Source: Candidatus Omnitrophota bacterium
Lineage (GTDB): Bacteria; Omnitrophota; Gorgyraeia; 2-02-FULL-51-18
DNA: 8,674 bases
NCBI GenBank assembly: GCA_023247955.1
Contig: JAHFFL010000033.1
Coordinates: forward strand, 1-8,674
Reading direction: 5' to 3'
Below, piece by piece: positions 6,844 to 8,674 of this stretch (positions are counted from its first letter, which is position 1; each line of letters starts with the position of its first letter). The notes beneath the pieces are model-generated. The model was not told where the DNA came from. It made no database searches and worked only from the letters and a program-made list of their open reading frames with translations. A program made the translations under genes and the position numbers.

Positions 6844-8017
6844 AACGCAGCGCCTTCACGGGATTCAAGCGCCCCGCCGTGAATGCCGGATAAAGCGCGG
6901 ACAGAAAACTGAGCCCTACCGCCACCAAAAAAATCGAGAACAGGTCGGCGGCGTTCATCTGCACCGGTAAACGATCAAAATAATAAATCTCCTTGGGCAA
7001 TTCCACCCACTTGAACCGCTGGATCGACCAGCAAATCCCCGCGCCTATCGCGAGTCCCGTGCCGGCACCCGTGAGTCCGACGAGCAAACCGCAGGCCGCG
7101 AATATTTTGACGAGACTCGAGGGAAGCGCTCCGAGCGCCTTCAGGACGCCGATGTCCTTGGTCTTGTCCGTTACCAGAATCGTGAGACTTCCGGCGATAT
7201 TGAGACTGGCTACAAGGATAATCAACGCGAGAATCAAAAACATCACGGTCTTTTCGAGACGCAGCGCCCCAAAAAGCGTTTTGTTGAGGTCCATCCAGCT
7301 GTGCACGAAATACGGATAACCCAGTTCTTTCTGAATCATCCGCTTGGCTCGGGCCGCTCCGCCGGAATCTTTCAAATACACGGAAACACCGCTGACATTA
7401 TTTTTCAATAAAAATAATTCCTGCGCGCTGCGAAGATTCAAAAAAACCAAATTCGCGTCATAGTCATACATGCCGGACGTGAAAATCCCCTCCACCGTGT
7501 ACGGCAGGGGCTTGGCCTTGTCCTGGCTTAAAATTTGAAACTGCGAGCCGAGCCTCAGGCCGAAGCGCCGCGCGAGCTCGCAGCCGACCACGACGCCGTT
7601 TGGTTTTTCGGTCAGTGTCCCCTGTGTCACATAGTTGAAAAATTTGGAGACCCGCCTTTCCTCGTTCACCTCCACGCCGCGGACAAGGACGCCGCTGCCT
7701 GCTCCGTCACTTTGAATCAGCGCCTGCCCCTCGACATACGGCGCCGCGCCCGCGACCGACGGAACGGATTTGAGGCGCTCCATCACCGCCGGCGCGTCAT
7801 CAAACAAACCGTCTTTTTCGACGATCAGGTGAGCGCGAGTCCCGATGATCCTGGATTTTAAATCCTCGTCAAAACCGTTCATTACCGCGAGCACGACTAC
7901 CAGCGCGGCCACGCCGACGCTTATCCCGAGAATCGAAATCACGCTGATCACGCCGACAAACGGGTGCCGTCTTTTCGACCAGAGATAACGTTTGGCGATC
8001 CACGCCTCGTAACTCAT
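6836..8017 (-). CDS. lolC: LolC/LolE-family lipoprotein-releasing permease
   Basis: Complete 393-residue permease with the family layout: a first membrane helix at about 21-46, a large periplasmic domain (about 50-250), then helices at about 256-283, 305-333 and 356-381. The N-terminal [38 protein letters not shown] (28-50) and the C-terminal [10 protein letters not shown] ending are characteristic of LolC/LolE. Only one such gene is visible beside lolD. E. coli uses a LolC-LolE heterodimer, while several other lineages use a single LolF-like protein; this could be a homodimer or have a partner elsewhere, so the gene symbol is provisional. The ATG at 8017 overlaps the lysS stop (ATGA), with AAAGGA about 4 bases upstream. 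Adjacency of lysS and lol genes is, from memory, frequent in several diderm groups. Confidence 0.92.
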   Translation of the reverse strand: MSYEAWIAKRYLWSKRRHPFVGVISVISILGISVGVAALVVVLAVMNGFDEDLKSRIIGTRAHLIVEKDGLFDDAPAVMERLKSVPSVAGAAPYVEGQALIQSDGAGSGVLVRGVEVNEERRVSKFFNYVTQGTLTEKPNGVVVGCELARRFGLRLGSQFQILSQDKAKPLPYTVEGIFTSGMYDYDANLVFLNLRSAQELFLLKNNVSGVSVYLKDSGGAARAKRMIQKELGYPYFVHSWMDLNKTLFGALRLEKTVMFLILALIILVASLNIAGSLTILVTDKTKDIGVLKALGALPSSLVKIFAACGLLVGLTGAGTGLAIGAGICWSIQRFKWVELPKEIYYFDRLPVQMNAADLFSIFLVAVGLSFLSALYPAFTAGRLNPVKALRYE

Positions 8018-8674
8018 GCGTCCTTTCGCATCTGCGGAAAAAGAATCACTTCGCGGATGGACGGCTGGCCGGTCAAAAGCATCACGAGCCGGTCGATGCC
8101 TATCCCCAACCCTCCCGCCGGAGGCATGCCGTACTCCAGAGCCAGGATAAAATCCTCATCCAGCGTCTGGGCCGTGCACGCTTTGCCTTTTTCTCTGAGC
8201 TCTTGCTCAAGACGCTCGCGCTGGTCCAACGGGTCGTTCAGCTCCGAATAACCGTTGGCGATCTCCATGCCGCCGATATAAAGCTCAAAGCGCTCGCTCA
8301 GCGCGGGGTTGCTTTTATTTTTCTTCGCGAGCGGACAAAGCTCGGTGAAATAATCCGTCACGAGCACGGGACGACTTTCTTTCTTGGAAAGACCGGTGCC
8401 CGGTTCGAGAATCTCCCCCACAAGATTAATCAGCTGCGTCCGCGAGATGTCGTCTTCTTTTTTTCCGACTTGAACGCCTTTTTTCTTCAGTTTCTCGACC
8501 CATGCCCCGACGGGGTCCTCGGGCCGTATCCCGAACCGGTCAAGCATGATCTCGGCGAAGGAGACCCGCTTCCACTCGCGCAGGTCGATCGTCACCCCTC
8601 CGGCCTCAAACACCAGCGTCCCAAAAACATCCTGCGCGGCTTTTTTGACAATTGCCTCGGTCAACGCCATCACC
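8014..8674 (-). CDS. lysS: Lysyl-tRNA synthetase, class II, C-terminal part (runs off right edge)
   Basis: The frame is open from the right edge to TGA at 8014-8016, giving about 219 residues of the C-terminal catalytic half of an enzyme normally near 500 residues; the tRNA-binding OB fold and class II motif 1 lie outside. Visible: [13 protein letters not shown] (106-118 of the visible part), [20 protein letters not shown] (127-146), which carries lysine and ATP contacts in class II LysRS, and motif 3 [16 protein letters not shown] (187-202), ending [11 protein letters not shown]. The wording is specific to LysRS rather than AspRS or AsnRS. The GTG at 8673 is an internal codon, not a start, because it lies in the catalytic domain. 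The enzyme charges tRNA-Lys in the cytoplasm. The stop overlaps the start of the downstream permease by 4 bases. Confidence 0.96.
   Translation of the reverse strand, partial: VMALTEAIVKKAAQDVFGTLVFEAGGVTIDLREWKRVSFAEIMLDRFGIRPEDPVGAWVEKLKKKGVQVGKKEDDISRTQLINLVGEILEPGTGLSKKESRPVLVTDYFTELCPLAKKNKSNPALSERFELYIGGMEIANGYSELNDPLDQRERLEQELREKGKACTAQTLDEDFILALEYGMPPAGGLGIGIDRLVMLLTGQPSIREVILFPQMRKDA

Noticed and set aside
8671..8673. GTG at 8673 as the start of a short LysS-like protein
   Set aside because: The frame stays open to the edge and the sequence from there is mid-domain class II synthetase, so the gene is cut by the window.

Overview
The window is a dense, single-direction gene cluster. 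All eight supported genes lie on the minus strand, so in transcription order it reads from the right edge to the left: lysS (3' part) > lolC/E-type permease > lolD > ilvE-type aminotransferase > mcsA > mcsB > clpC > a large AsmA/TamB-like envelope protein (5' part). Neighbours overlap by 4-8 bases or are separated by 19-30 bases, except for a 97-base gap between mcsB and clpC. I see no intrinsic terminator and no convincing promoter in any junction, so the cluster looks like one long operon or read-through unit that extends past both edges.

The host looks like a diderm (Gram-negative-type) bacterium: it has a lipoprotein-release transporter (LolC/E plus LolD) and an AsmA/TamB-like protein. 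It also carries the McsA-McsB-ClpC protein-arginine-phosphorylation module best known from Firmicutes, without ctsR beside it. From memory, this mix fits candidate lineages such as Omnitrophota/PVC or deltaproteobacteria-like groups; that placement is a low-confidence inference.

Right block (6136-8674): lysS, lolC/E and lolD are translationally coupled through overlapping stop/start codons. Middle block (3477-6106): a fold-type-IV branched-chain aminotransferase, then mcsA, mcsB and clpC. McsB would phosphorylate arginines on misfolded proteins, McsA would activate it or act as adaptor, and ClpC would recognise phosphoarginine through its N domain and unfold the substrate for ClpP (not in the window). 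The key residues are visible: the McsB C-terminal RDxxRA motif, four CxxC pairs in McsA, both GTEH glutamates in the ClpC N domain, and an IGF ClpP-docking tripeptide. Left block (1-1003): an open frame starting at a GTG that overlaps the clpC stop and running off the left edge, encoding a membrane-anchored AsmA/TamB-like protein.

The most notable points are: (1) a full Mcs-ClpC system in a diderm-type cluster without ctsR; (2) an apparent ATT start codon for mcsA, placed 8 bases after a good Shine-Dalgarno; (3) a 71-base imperfect palindrome (REP/MITE-like) between mcsB and clpC, directly against the clpC ribosome-binding site; (4) a partial envelope gene at the left edge that is easily missed because neither an ATG nor a stop marks it. 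No CRISPR array, tRNA, rRNA, insertion sequence or phage gene was seen.
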